The notes below the pieces were generated by a model. It did no database searches. It worked only from the letters and a program-made list of their open reading frames with translations, and was not told the DNA's origin. Shown here piece after piece: positions 16,619 to 27,300 of a stretch of DNA of 64,000 nucleotides; the first letter of the stretch is position 1; every line of letters starts with the position of its first letter. A program made the translations under genes and the position numbers. The stretch is from Rikenellaceae bacterium (lineage in GTDB: Bacteria > Bacteroidota > Bacteroidia > Bacteroidales > Rikenellaceae), in the NCBI GenBank assembly GCA_015059945.1, contig SUZJ01000001.1:186001-250000 (forward strand). The letters run 5' to 3'.

Positions 16619-19600
16619 TTACAATCTTACAACAAGTTCGAGGTCGGCCAATTCGCCCTCCTCGGCCACGGGCATAACAACCCTGATGGTGGTCTTGTCG
16701 CCACTGCGACTAACCACCTCGCCACCCTCGACCGACTGCACCTCCGAGAGGGTGAGCAGCTCGATGTCATAGGCTTGCTCGGCCACGCCTGCAAGCGCGA
16801 GGGTATAGTGGTGGCTCTGGGGATTGTAGCTCTCGCGGTTAATCTTCACCCCTCGGTCGGCCATACCAATCTTGGCCTCGGGCAGGTTGAGCATCACACC
16901 CACACCGCCTCGGTAGGCCACCTCTATCTCTTTTGCCCCCCTGAGGGCCATTCGGGGCAGCTCGACGGCAACACATTGCAGCTCCTCGGCCACCTCGCAC
17001 TCCTCAACCCTGCGGCCATCAATCCACACACCATCGACCACTGTTGCCAAAGGCAGTCGTGCCACAAAGTCTACCTCTACCCTACCGCTCGCATTGAGCT
17101 CATAGCGGTAGTGGTCCTCGGTGCGTTCATAGCGCAGGTTTACCTTATTCTCGCCCACCGATATATTCTCCACATTGGCCCACGACCAGTCGGCTGGAAA
17201 TGCAGGAGCCAAGGTCATCTTACCACCCAACCCCTCGGTTTCGAGCCCCAGCATACCCACATAGAGTGGGTAGAGGTTAAGGCTGCTTGACCACTGCTGG
17301 TGGGGGCAGATACCCGTAAAGTCCAGCCTGTCGCCCATAATAACCTCGGGCAGGTTGCCATAGTCCCAACAATCATAGAGCCTAAGGGCGCTATAAGCGT
17401 GGCGGAAGCCCTGCGAAAGCAATCCTGCGCGGTACTCGGCCGTAGCCGCCAAGCCGCTCGTAAAGGGCCACACATTGCCGTAGTTATACCCACCCAAGGC
17501 AAAGTGGCGGCTGTTGGTACCCACAGTTCTCACGCCCCAATCGGTCGAGTAGTACTTGTCCGAGAAATTGAGCGCTGTTTTGAGCGCCCTCTCCTCGTCG
17601 GCCAAGCCAAAGAACAGAGGGGTACAGCCATAGATACACTTATCCTCTTGGTATGTGCCATCGCGCATAAGGCCGTGGTTGTAGAACTCCAACTGGTCAT
17701 TCCAAAAGCCCTCATCCATCTTGGCCTGACACTTGGCCGCCAACGTCTTGCACTCGTCGGCCAGCGCATCGTCGCCAAACATTCGGGCCATCTGCTCACA
17801 CTCGCCCAAGGCACTAATCCATATTGCAGCCAGATAGACCTCGGTGTGGGCGCCATAGAGGGGGCCACCCTCTTGCAGGCCGTGCCCCACATTGGTATTC
17901 TCAATCAATCCGTCGCCATCGGTATCGGTCGAAAGGCAAAATTCGAGCGACTTTTTGATGCGTGGCCACTCGGCCTCGACAAACTCCCTATCGCCACTCT
18001 TGCGCAGGTAGTAGCCCGACAGTAATATATATAAAGGTGTAGCGTCGGCAGCATCGTAGTGTGCCGAGCCACTTGTGGTCAGTTCGTGGTAGACCTTGCC
18101 GTTGGGGTCTTGGAAGCGGCCAAAGGTGGTCAGAATGTCCCTCACCTTTACGTAGTCGCCATACTCGACCAAAGCCAGACTGCTAAATGCGCAATCCCTG
18201 CCAAAATACCACGCATAGCCCGGGCGACCACTCACAGGGTGACCACCACCCCAACCCCTCGATGTAGACCAAAAGCCCGCCATAAGCGACTTACCCAACG
18301 AGGGTGTGTGGCAGAAGAACTTGTCGAGCGAGATGAGGTTCCACCTATAAGCCTTATTAAACTCGGCATCGCTGCTCTCTATCGACAAAAAATCCTTTGC
18401 AAAGTGGTCGTAGTACTCTTTTGACTGGCGGTAGACTCTTTGGCTGTGGCCCATATAGCGGTTTATAAGCCCTACACTTTGATCCACGCCACTCTCACCA
18501 CCTGCAATGTATAGTGTAAGCCTACCCTCGTCGGCAGGGAAGCTATAACCCATATTGACAATCTTATGCCCATCACCCACACTCTTTTCGACAGCTGTGG
18601 GCGTAGTGGTAAAGGCTGTAACAACATTCAGCTCCTCGGCGCGGTCACAGATGACCGTAACAGCACCGCCTTGGTCGGTCGAGTAGTAGAGTGTGCCTGT
18701 CGATTCGAGCGAGTAGGGCCACATAAGCCTCAGGTTGCTCGCATACTTTACCCGCACACTCTCTATCTGCCCCTCACCGTCGCCCTCTGTCCAGCTATAA
18801 TTAACAGTCATCAGTGGCTCCTCGGGCAGTACATTAAACACCTCGCTCACCACGACTCCCCCTTCGAGCTCATAGCGGCGCTCCATATAGTCGGCTGTGC
18901 GCACCATACGGCCTGCAACCCCATCGAGCCACACCACCTGGTCGTCGCCCTTGTACTTAACGCCAAAGGACAAGTCACGCAGCGCCATAATGGGGTGGGC
19001 CCACACTTCCTCGACACCACCCTGCTCGCGCCCAAAGGCAACAATCTGCTGGCCCGAGATGTTCCAATAGTTGGCCCTTGTACACTTGCGGTAGCCCGCC
19101 AACTCGTCGGGCGTAGGCTCCCAAGCGGGCTCTTGTTTAATCTTTACAGCGGGGGCAGTGTAATTACTCTCTTGAGCCTTTATGGAGTCGTAGCTCCACG
19201 CTCTCTCGGCCGAGTCAAACCTACGACCACCACAAAGCCAGTCGATGGTGTTGTCGAAAAATATCTCTAAGGTTGTCTTGTTCAAATTCTTGCGGCCAAA
19301 AAACAGGTGGCCGCCAATGGCCAAAATCTTACCCTTACCCAGAGGGGTTTCCCAAACAATCTTGCGCCCCTCGTGGTAGTGGATATAGGCCCAGTTGATG
19401 CCCAGCACCCTTGCACCCTCGGCTTGGGGCAGGTTGTCCCCCGAGAAGCCCAGTGTGCGCGACCAGTGGTCAGCATCGGACTTCCACACATAGGCACCAC
19501 CCAGCAGCCCCTCATATATGGGGTGTTCGCGGTAGCCGTGGTAGCCCAATGGGCGACCATAGCCGTGGTCGCGGCCATCTTCGTAGACCACTTCGAGAGG

Positions 19601-20005
19601 TTGGGGCTCGATGCCCCACTCGTTCAGCAGCCTTGTAGCCTCCATTGTGAGCAGCAGCGCTCCACCACCCTCAACATAGGGCAACAACACCTCGGCTAGC
19701 ACCTCGGCCTCTTCGGTTGTGATATTGGTAGTGTCGCTACGGTGATAAATAACACAGTCAGCCCAATCGGTATCGGCCTTTGACAGCTCCGACAACGCCA
19801 CAACACAAGGCTCGTTGTCCCACTCGGTCATCATCTCGGTCATAGCCCCAATCTCATCGGCAGGGGTGTAATCCGAGGTTACGACAACCACGTTGTTGTT
19901 GGTTTGGCACCCCACAACCAGCGGGGCAAGCCAACCCAAAACGAGTAGTGGCAACCAGACTTGTGTAACTTTTTTGGCAGTTGATGTGAAGTGTTGGTCG
20001 GTCAT
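16619..20005 (-). CDS. Large lipoprotein with GATase-like N-terminus and six-hairpin glycosidase domain
   Basis: Start set at the ATG at 20005, which gives a clean signal peptide ending in the lipobox LVVGC (Cys33); total 1128 residues. Residues about 38-262 resemble a ThuA/class I glutamine-amidotransferase-like fold (VVVTSDYTP at the start, GGGALLLT and GKGKILAIGGHLF inside). About 300-530 is beta-rich. About 540-1000 looks like an (alpha/alpha)6 glycosidase: WYFGRDCAFSSLAL near 600, QDPNGKVYHELTTSG, DADGDG-like TDTDGDGLIENT and YGNVWPFTSG. It is related in pattern to debranching/GH15/GH63-type enzymes, but no family is certain. A C-terminal beta-domain follows. Confidence 0.75.
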   Translation of the reverse strand: MTDQHFTSTAKKVTQVWLPLLVLGWLAPLVVGCQTNNNVVVVTSDYTPADEIGAMTEMMTEWDNEPCVVALSELSKADTDWADCVIYHRSDTTNITTEEAEVLAEVLLPYVEGGGALLLTMEATRLLNEWGIEPQPLEVVYEDGRDHGYGRPLGYHGYREHPIYEGLLGGAYVWKSDADHWSRTLGFSGDNLPQAEGARVLGINWAYIHYHEGRKIVWETPLGKGKILAIGGHLFFGRKNLNKTTLEIFFDNTIDWLCGGRRFDSAERAWSYDSIKAQESNYTAPAVKIKQEPAWEPTPDELAGYRKCTRANYWNISGQQIVAFGREQGGVEEVWAHPIMALRDLSFGVKYKGDDQVVWLDGVAGRMVRTADYMERRYELEGGVVVSEVFNVLPEEPLMTVNYSWTEGDGEGQIESVRVKYASNLRLMWPYSLESTGTLYYSTDQGGAVTVICDRAEELNVVTAFTTTPTAVEKSVGDGHKIVNMGYSFPADEGRLTLYIAGGESGVDQSVGLINRYMGHSQRVYRQSKEYYDHFAKDFLSIESSDAEFNKAYRWNLISLDKFFCHTPSLGKSLMAGFWSTSRGWGGGHPVSGRPGYAWYFGRDCAFSSLALVEYGDYVKVRDILTTFGRFQDPNGKVYHELTTSGSAHYDAADATPLYILLSGYYLRKSGDREFVEAEWPRIKKSLEFCLSTDTDGDGLIENTNVGHGLQEGGPLYGAHTEVYLAAIWISALGECEQMARMFGDDALADECKTLAAKCQAKMDEGFWNDQLEFYNHGLMRDGTYQEDKCIYGCTPLFFGLADEERALKTALNFSDKYYSTDWGVRTVGTNSRHFALGGYNYGNVWPFTSGLAATAEYRAGLLSQGFRHAYSALRLYDCWDYGNLPEVIMGDRLDFTGICPHQQWSSSLNLYPLYVGMLGLETEGLGGKMTLAPAFPADWSWANVENISVGENKVNLRYERTEDHYRYELNASGRVEVDFVARLPLATVVDGVWIDGRRVEECEVAEELQCVAVELPRMALRGAKEIEVAYRGGVGVMLNLPEAKIGMADRGVKINRESYNPQSHHYTLALAGVAEQAYDIELLTLSEVQSVEGGEVVSRSGDKTTIRVVMPVAEEGELADLELVVRL

Positions 20006-20186
20006 AAAGCAGCAATGCGATTGGCGGTTAGTATTGTGCTTGATCGGCTTTTTTATTATATCAAGACAAGGTGCGACACCCCCCCCGTTAGAGAGTTGTG
20101 GGCCACAACTTTGTTGGCCATAACCACGCAACCCTTGTAGGCTGTGTCACCCCTTGTCTGATGTGAAAGAGTTCCTGCGCCACGCG

Positions 20187-20219
20187 CCTGCGGAGCCTCA
20201 TTGGTGATGACTCCGCAGG
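20187..20219. other. Hairpin between DUF4998 and glycosidase genes
   Basis: Perfect 9-bp arms CCTGCGGAG/CTCCGCAGG around a 15-nt loop. There is no T-run on the minus strand, so it is more likely an mRNA-processing or attenuation structure within the long operon than a strong terminator. The 238-base gap (20006-20243) also holds a C-rich run (CCCCCCCC) near 20080; no gene is seen there. Confidence 0.5.
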
Positions 20220-20243
20220 TGTGTAGCACAGAGTTGGGTTTTT

Positions 20244-21122
20244 CTACCAGTTGTCGTTTACGATGGGGTGCTCAACCCTATCAACGTGGACGGTATACTC
20301 AACGGTATCCTCATACACAAAGTAGCGGTCGATATACTCCTCGCCCAAGTCGATAGTTTCTTTAATCTCCTTGGTTGCGGTAAAGTCGAAGGGCTCGTCG
20401 TAGATGGTCTGGTGGGTGAAGGGCAGCTCGCCACCCTCGATACACTTGGCATTAGTCAGGCCCCACTCCCAGGCCCCCATCTGGATATCCTCGCCATTGA
20501 ATGTGTAGGACTCCTGCTGGCCATCCCAGTTCTCGTAGGTGAAAATCACCTTAGCACGGGGCAGAGCGGGGCTATCCCACATAAACACGGCACCTCTGGA
20601 ATTCCACTGAGCATTTTTGATTTTTGCAGCGGGGAATTTTTTGAGGTAATTAGAATTGGCAACCAACTCGTCATAAGCACGGTAGTAAACCGATTTGGCC
20701 AACATAGCCCTGTGCTCGGCCATAGTCTCCTCAGAGAGCACATTGCTGGTTACCTCGTAAACAATCGAGCGGTTATCGTCGGCATCGAAAGTATAGATTT
20801 CGTAGGTGTAGTTGCCCTCGGCAAGGTCTTTAATCTCTACGCTAACCATACCGTCGGTATAGGTCTCGGGGAAGGTAAACTCCTGCGAGTTGGCTCCCAA
20901 GTTCCAGTAAACAATACCCCTAACGGCCCTCTGGCGGGGGTAGAAGATGTGCAAAACCTGCTCATTGACACCAATCAGCACACCAACCGAGTCAACACGA
21001 GCAGCATATACAGTCTCTCCCTTGTCGAGGAAAGGCTGGTGCAGGTCGTTCATCTTGTCGCAAGAGAACATACCAATGAGTGCTACAAGCACTATGATCG
21101 AAGAAAATACTTTTGTTTTCAT
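20244..21122 (-). CDS. DUF4998-type lipoprotein of the susCD locus
   Basis: A 292-residue lipoprotein with signal peptide and lipobox MFSC (Cys20). The opening of the mature part, DKMNDLHQPFLDKGE and YAARVDSV, is the pattern of DUF4998 proteins that follow SusD in many Bacteroidota loci. The rest is beta-rich (fibronectin-like in look) with no catalytic residues. It probably sits on the outer membrane and binds glycan or supports the SusCD complex. It is 18 bases after the DUF4959/DUF5000 gene. Confidence 0.8.
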   Translation of the reverse strand: MKTKVFSSIIVLVALIGMFSCDKMNDLHQPFLDKGETVYAARVDSVGVLIGVNEQVLHIFYPRQRAVRGIVYWNLGANSQEFTFPETYTDGMVSVEIKDLAEGNYTYEIYTFDADDNRSIVYEVTSNVLSEETMAEHRAMLAKSVYYRAYDELVANSNYLKKFPAAKIKNAQWNSRGAVFMWDSPALPRAKVIFTYENWDGQQESYTFNGEDIQMGAWEWGLTNAKCIEGGELPFTHQTIYDEPFDFTATKEIKETIDLGEEYIDRYFVYEDTVEYTVHVDRVEHPIVNDNW

Positions 21123-21140
21123 AATTCTGCTTGCTTATTT

Positions 21141-22319
21141 TTATTTGTTTTGGCCCCAGAAGAGAAGCTCAAAGAAGTTGATAAAGGTATTGTCGCCACC
21201 CCAGTTCTCGGTAAACTCGAAGCGATAATACTTATAAGAGTCAATCTTGTCGGGATCGAACTCAAAGTCCTCACCGTTCTGTGCAACATAGATATCCTCG
21301 TCTGAGTACTGACCCGAAGGATAGCCCGAAGGTTTAACCGAAGTAAAGTCTTTCAGGTGAGTCCAAGCGGCATTGTTGGTATCATCAACGGGGTTGTTGC
21401 TGCCATATACGCTGAAACATTTGGGGTTACCATTCTCCCACATCTCGCCGTGACGCTGAACGAGTTTCATACGGCTCAGCGAAACTTTCGAGTTGAACTG
21501 AATGGTGAAGCGTGCAGGCCAGTTACCACCCTCGACGGTGGGTTTCGAGAACCAACCCCAAGGCTCGGTCAAGTCGCCATTGAGAGCATAGTTAAGAGCC
21601 CAACCGTAGGAGATGTCGCTATCGCTGGGCATCTTGTACTCTTTGTAGGTACCTGCCACGAGCTGCTCCTCATACCAAGGAGTTGCGTTAAACCTGCGCT
21701 CGTTGGTGAAGTTGTCCCAACGGTCCGAGATAGCCACACCAAACTTGGTGTCTGCCACCTCCATACCACGAGCCGAGTGTTTAGCCGTCTTAGAGTTCGA
21801 GTAGTAGGTGTTTACCTCTTCCCAATCGCCACCGGCAACACTCCTTTTGAGAGTAACGGCAATAACGCTCTCGGTGGGGTTGTCCCAAGTGATGGTAACA
21901 CCACCAAAGGTGGGATTAACCTCAACCGACTCCAAGATGTCATAAATGGGGCTGGGTTTGGGGGTGATGGTAATCTGTACGGGCTCCGACTCGTTGCCAC
22001 TGCGGTCACCGGTAACGATATCCACAATACGGGGATCGGTATCGGCATAACCCCTCACGCGCAAGGTGTCGTCGTACATCGAAACACGAGTGTTAATCTC
22101 TTTGCCATTGGCCAGTGTGTATACAGCCTTGACATAGAGCAAATCCTCGTCGGCGGGCAGCGAGTAGAATATATCGGCACCGCCCGGAACGCTGTTGTAG
22201 CCCACCTCGGTAACACAACCGGGAGCTACGCTGTCCATAGGAGTAGAACCTACGGGCTGCTCCTCGCAAGCGAAGAGCATAACAGCAATTACGCTAATTA
22301 TAAAAAGATATTTTTTCAT
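21141..22319 (-). CDS. DUF4959/DUF5000-type surface glycan-binding lipoprotein
   Basis: A 392-residue lipoprotein (lipobox MLFAC, Cys18). An N-terminal fibronectin-like DUF4959 segment, a middle DUF5126-like segment (PIYDILESVEVNPTFGGVTITW) and a C-terminal discoidin-like DUF5000 domain (SKVSLSRMKLVQRHG... YKYYRFEFTENWGGD) can be followed in order. Such proteins take the SusE/SusF position and bind substrate at the cell surface. The gene lies 40 bases after susD. Confidence 0.85.
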   Translation of the reverse strand: MKKYLFIISVIAVMLFACEEQPVGSTPMDSVAPGCVTEVGYNSVPGGADIFYSLPADEDLLYVKAVYTLANGKEINTRVSMYDDTLRVRGYADTDPRIVDIVTGDRSGNESEPVQITITPKPSPIYDILESVEVNPTFGGVTITWDNPTESVIAVTLKRSVAGGDWEEVNTYYSNSKTAKHSARGMEVADTKFGVAISDRWDNFTNERRFNATPWYEEQLVAGTYKEYKMPSDSDISYGWALNYALNGDLTEPWGWFSKPTVEGGNWPARFTIQFNSKVSLSRMKLVQRHGEMWENGNPKCFSVYGSNNPVDDTNNAAWTHLKDFTSVKPSGYPSGQYSDEDIYVAQNGEDFEFDPDKIDSYKYYRFEFTENWGGDNTFINFFELLFWGQNK

Positions 22320-22359
22320 AATTTGTTTTCTCTGTTATTTCTGTGTATGTTAGGCTATA

Positions 22360-24315
22360 TTACCAGCCGTAGTTCTGTTTCAGTTTGGGGTTGATGAGCA
22401 ACTGGTTCTGGCTGATTGGCCACAGGTAGTCCCTCTGCGAGAACTTCTGGAAGGCGTAGGTCAAAACCACTTTGTTGTAGTACTCACTGGGGCTCTTGCC
22501 GCTTACGTTCCAAGCCTCAACCTTACCATTCCAATACTCGGTACCCAACAACCAGCGGCGGATATCCCACATAGTCTGGCCCTCCATTGCAAGCTCAATC
22601 ATACGCTCGCGCTGGATAATTTCGCGCATACCTGCTTTGCTCTCGGGCTTAGCTGGATTGGTCGAGTAGTTCCTCCACGACTCCTTAACACCTTTCAGAC
22701 CTGCCTTGGCACGAATAGCATCAACAAGCTGATAAACCTGCTCAGTAGGAGCATCGTTATACTCGTTCAGAGCCTCGGCATAGAGCAGATAGAGGTCCGA
22801 CATACGAATCATTGGGAAGGGGCAAGCCTCGGCGGTAAACGAAGTTGCACTGAAAGTAGTATCAGGAGCAACCAGTTTCTTGGCATAGTAGCCGGTAACC
22901 GAATAGAGCGAAGCCCAAGTCATACCCTGCAACTGCGAGAACTTGGCCGAAAGGGTGTAGAGGCTGTTGTAGTCGTTGATATCGCTCTTGCCGTTACCCC
23001 ACCAGACACCACCGTCGAAGCCAATCGAAGCGTAGAAACGAGGCTCGCGGTTGAAGTGCTGTTTGGCGGTAACGAAGGGAAGGCCGGTAGCAGCGTCGGC
23101 ATTGATCGACACTTTCCACTTCTCCTCCTCGGTCGAAGCCCTCAGGTCGTGGCGGTTGTCATAATCAAAGGTCTTATCCTCCTCCATAGGCACACCATTC
23201 TCGGTGTAGTAGAGGTCGGCCACAAAGTGGGTAGGAGCCAGCGAACCACCCTTAACAGCAGAGCTCTTCAAAGCGTCGGCGTGCAGACGGGGGATTGCAT
23301 AAGCCTGCAACCAGTAGGTGCTGGTCTTGGTGTAGCCCCAGATGGTCTCGGTGTTCCAACGGTCCCAAATCTTGTTGCGAATCTGCAACTGCAACTCGAG
23401 CTCGTCGTTCAGATTGTAGGCGTGTGTACCCAGAGTGTAGAGGTCGTGACCTGCACCCTCGGCCTCGGTGATAGCCTCCTCGATAGCGGTAATTGCCAAA
23501 CCCCATTTCTCTTTGTCGGCACCTGCTGCGGGGAAGAGTTTAACACCCCTATCGTCGGTGATGTCGGCATAGTTGGGGTTGCCATTGAACAGAGGCGAAG
23601 CGTTCAGCACCATCAGTTTGGCCTTAACAGCCTTGGCAATAGCTTTGGTTGCGCGGCCCAACTCCTCGGTCTCTTTCTCGATGCGGCTGGGCAGTCCCTC
23701 TGCGGCCTCGTCAAGCAGGTTGGCTACATAGGTTACACACTCATCCCAAGTGTTGCGGTAGCTACGAATCACGTCTGGACCGGCGTTGATGTCGTAGTTC
23801 TCGTCGCAAATAACGATGGGACCATACATCCTCATTAGGTAGTAGTGGTAGTATGCTTTGAGGAACTTAACCTCGGCAATCCACCTCTCTTTGGTCATAA
23901 AGTCGAGGTCAAAAGGCTCGTCGATCTTCTCCAAGAAGGTGTTACATACGCGGATGCCCTGGTAGGGGGTGTCGTACCAAGTGTCGCTCTCCCAGTTGTT
24001 GCAAATGGGGGCGCTCACATTCTGGCCACCGGTAATCAGACCAAGGTTGTAGAGGCTGATAGCGCCGTTACCGGTCTGGTACGAGAGGAACTCGCCCGAA
24101 CCCATAACTGCGGGATCTTTGGTATAGTCCATATAGGGCATCAGGTACGAGTAGCAGGTATAGAGATACTTCTCAGCCTGTGCCTTATCCTGGAAGGCGT
24201 GGTCAATCGTCGGAACATCGTCGGGAACGATGTTGAGGAAATCGCACGACACTGCGCCTGCGGCCACAAGGCCCATAACGCAGAATACTTTTATGCTTTT
24301 GAGTAATTTTTTCAT
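22360..24315 (-). CDS. RagB/SusD-family outer-membrane lipoprotein
   Basis: The lid and glycan-binding partner of the SusC channel. A signal peptide ends at the lipobox AVSC (Cys24), and the helix-rich SusD fold follows over 651 residues, with family signatures PDDVPTIDHAFQDKAQAEKYL at the start, AKAKLMVLNASPLFN-like text (VKAKLMVLNASPLFNG) mid-protein and ERMIELAMEGQTMWDIRRW near residue 575. It is 24 bases after susC. A specific sugar cannot be read from it. Confidence 0.96.
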   Translation of the reverse strand: MKKLLKSIKVFCVMGLVAAGAVSCDFLNIVPDDVPTIDHAFQDKAQAEKYLYTCYSYLMPYMDYTKDPAVMGSGEFLSYQTGNGAISLYNLGLITGGQNVSAPICNNWESDTWYDTPYQGIRVCNTFLEKIDEPFDLDFMTKERWIAEVKFLKAYYHYYLMRMYGPIVICDENYDINAGPDVIRSYRNTWDECVTYVANLLDEAAEGLPSRIEKETEELGRATKAIAKAVKAKLMVLNASPLFNGNPNYADITDDRGVKLFPAAGADKEKWGLAITAIEEAITEAEGAGHDLYTLGTHAYNLNDELELQLQIRNKIWDRWNTETIWGYTKTSTYWLQAYAIPRLHADALKSSAVKGGSLAPTHFVADLYYTENGVPMEEDKTFDYDNRHDLRASTEEEKWKVSINADAATGLPFVTAKQHFNREPRFYASIGFDGGVWWGNGKSDINDYNSLYTLSAKFSQLQGMTWASLYSVTGYYAKKLVAPDTTFSATSFTAEACPFPMIRMSDLYLLYAEALNEYNDAPTEQVYQLVDAIRAKAGLKGVKESWRNYSTNPAKPESKAGMREIIQRERMIELAMEGQTMWDIRRWLLGTEYWNGKVEAWNVSGKSPSEYYNKVVLTYAFQKFSQRDYLWPISQNQLLINPKLKQNYGW

Positions 24316-24339
24316 TGTTTGCTTCTTTTTAGGTTGGGA

Positions 24340-27300
24340 TTAGAAATTGGTCTGAATACCGATATTGAATACTCGCTGGATCGGGTAGCCCAAACCATTA
24401 CCCTTCATCTCGGGATCCCACAGTTTGAACTTACTGAAAGTAAGCAGGTTGGTACCACTCAGATAGATACGGGCGGTCTCGAGGCCCGCTTTCTTTGAGA
24501 TGTGGCTGGGGAGGGTGTAGCCAAGCTCGGCCGATTTCAGACGCAAGAAGCTACCATCACGCATAAACCAAGTACTGGTCTGGGTGTTGTTGTTGCTCAA
24601 GCTCTCCGAAAGACGGGGCCAGAAGGCGTAGATGTCGCGGTCGTCCTCGGTCCAAACGCTGTCGGCAATTGCGCTCAACAGCTGACGCTGGCCACCGATA
24701 AATGGAGCAACCTTGCTGGGGTCAATCCAGAACGACGAACGACCCGAGCCCTGGAAGAAGCATGAGATATCAAAGCCTTTGTGGCCAAACGACACACCAA
24801 AGCCGTAGATAACCTCGGGAGTATAGGGATAGCCGATGGGTACCATATCAAGAGTACTGATGATGCCATCACCATTGATATCTTTGTATTTGATATCACC
24901 TGCTGCGGTTGCAATGTCGCCACCAAAGTTCTGGGTAGGCGAGTTGAGAACCTCCAAGTCGTCTACAAACAGACGCTCGGCAACATAACCGTAGGTCTGG
25001 CCCAGCGACTGGCCAATGTGCGACAACCAAGGAGTTGCCGAATAGTTGGGCTCCTCGTAAACCTTGTACTCGCTGGTTGCGTAGGTAAAGTTACCGGTTG
25101 CGGTCATCCAAGTATCGCGGTTGAACGAGTGGTTGTACTGCAATGCAGCTTCAAAACCACGGCCCTCTGCCTCACCAACGTTGGCGCTGATGGGAGCCTC
25201 GAAACCTGCGGTCGAGGGGATGAAGGCACGGGTCATAAGGATATTGCTACGATTCTCGGTAAAGTAGTCCAACTGCAGCGACAAGTCCTCCAAGATAGTC
25301 ATCTCCAAACCGAGGTTCATCTTACGCGAAATCTCCCACGAGATGTTGGGGTTGGCATACTGCGAGATGCTAACACCGGGCTTAGAGGTGTTGATCGAAG
25401 TACCAAAAGCGATACCCCTATTGCTGTCGTTGAGGTTTACATTCGAGAGGTAGAAGAAACGGCCATCACCAATGGCGTCGTTACCTACAAGACCATAGGT
25501 AGCTTTCAGTTTCAACATCGAAACATAATCCTTCAAACCCTCGGGATAGAACTCCTCGTTAGATACGATATAGCCCAAACCTGCCGAGGGGAAGAAGCCC
25601 CAACGGTGCTCCTCATCGAAGCGCTCCGAGCCGTTGTAACCAAAGTTGGCCTCAACAAAGTAGCGGCTGTCGTAGGCGTAGGTGAAACGACCTGCCAAAC
25701 CCATATTGCGATAGGGCAGCGACTTCTGCAAATCACCTGCATTACCAAACAACTGCTCCTGCAAGGTCATAACCAACAGACCTGTTACGTTGTGTTTCTC
25801 ATTGAACTCGCGGTTGTAGTCGATGGCGGCCTCCATATAGATAGTCGAGTTTACATCCTTTGCACCCTCTTTGTACGACAGTGCGTTGCTACCCTCGTTC
25901 AAAGCGCGAATGGTATAGATGCCGGTATCGCGGTCGTAGGTACCCAGAGTGTAGTAGTAAGGAGTCATCTCACGACGCAGGTCGAAGTACGAGTAGCGGT
26001 TGGTGTTGAGCAGTGCGCGAGCCGACAGACCCTCGGTGATAGCCGACAAATCCTGTTTCAGCTCTACCTGTGCCAACATCGACGAGGTCGAGTACTGTTT
26101 GAAACCTTTCACCATCTCGGCATAGGGGTTGGTGTAAGAGTTGTCGCTGTTGCGACCAAACATAGTGTGCTGGCGCTCAACCAAGATGTCATCGGGTACA
26201 AAGGTGGCGGGGAATGCAACAGGGTTGGCATTCATAACCATATTGTACAGCTCCGAACCACCGGTAAGAGGACCGGTATAGTCGTCAAAAGCACCGTGCA
26301 GACGTGCGGTAACGGTAGTGGTATTGGTAACCTTCACATTAAAGTTGGCACGCAACACATAGCGGTTCAGCTCGATGTTGTTGTTGTACTTGTTCATATT
26401 GTCGTTCTTCAACACACCATTATCGCGCGAGTAAGCACCCGAAATGTAGTAGTTGGCAACGCTACCACCACCACTCAGGTTGAAGTTCATACGGTGGTTG
26501 GTTGTCACGTTCTTGAACAACATATTGTACCAGTCGTTGGCGGGGTAGACGTTGTTATTGCCACCCTGTTTGGTACCAGCAATCTTCTCCTGCGAGTAGG
26601 GCAGGGTTGCGGTCGGGGTACGGGTTTTAACAGCCTCGTTGTGCAGATTCATATAAGTAATGGGGTCTGCGAGGTCTACGTTGGTTGTGGGCGAACTGAG
26701 CGAAGTCTCATAACGGATATTCAGCTTAGCCTTACCCTCGACACCGTTTTTGGTGGTAATCAGAATCACGCCGTTAGCACCACGTGCACCATAAAGTGCG
26801 GCTGCGGTTGCATCTTTCATCACCGAGAAGCTGGCGATATCATCAGGGGTCAGACGTGCCAGATCATCGCTGCTGCTCTCGTTGTTGTCGATCAAAATCA
26901 GAGGATCTTTCTTTGCCGAAGCACCGAACGACGAGATACCACGAATAAAGAACTGGGCGTTGTCCTGTCCGGGCTCACCACTCACCTGATAAGAGATAAT
27001 ACCTGCGGCACGACCAGCCAGAGCTGTGGTAAGGTTGCTCGAAGGCACTTTCAGCTCCGAAGCCTTGACGGTCGATACCGAGGCGATAACGCTCTCTTTC
27101 TTCTGTTTCGAGAAAGCCACCACGGTTACCTCCTCGAGCTCGTCGGCCTTGGGACGCAGAAAGACGTTGAGCGAACGCTGTGTGCCAACCAGAATTTCCT
27201 GGGTGTCGTAACCGAGGAACTCAAACACCAGCACGTCGGTAGGAGCAACCTCAATTGCAAATCGACCCTCTCTGTCCGAAATAACACCTCGGGTCTCTCC

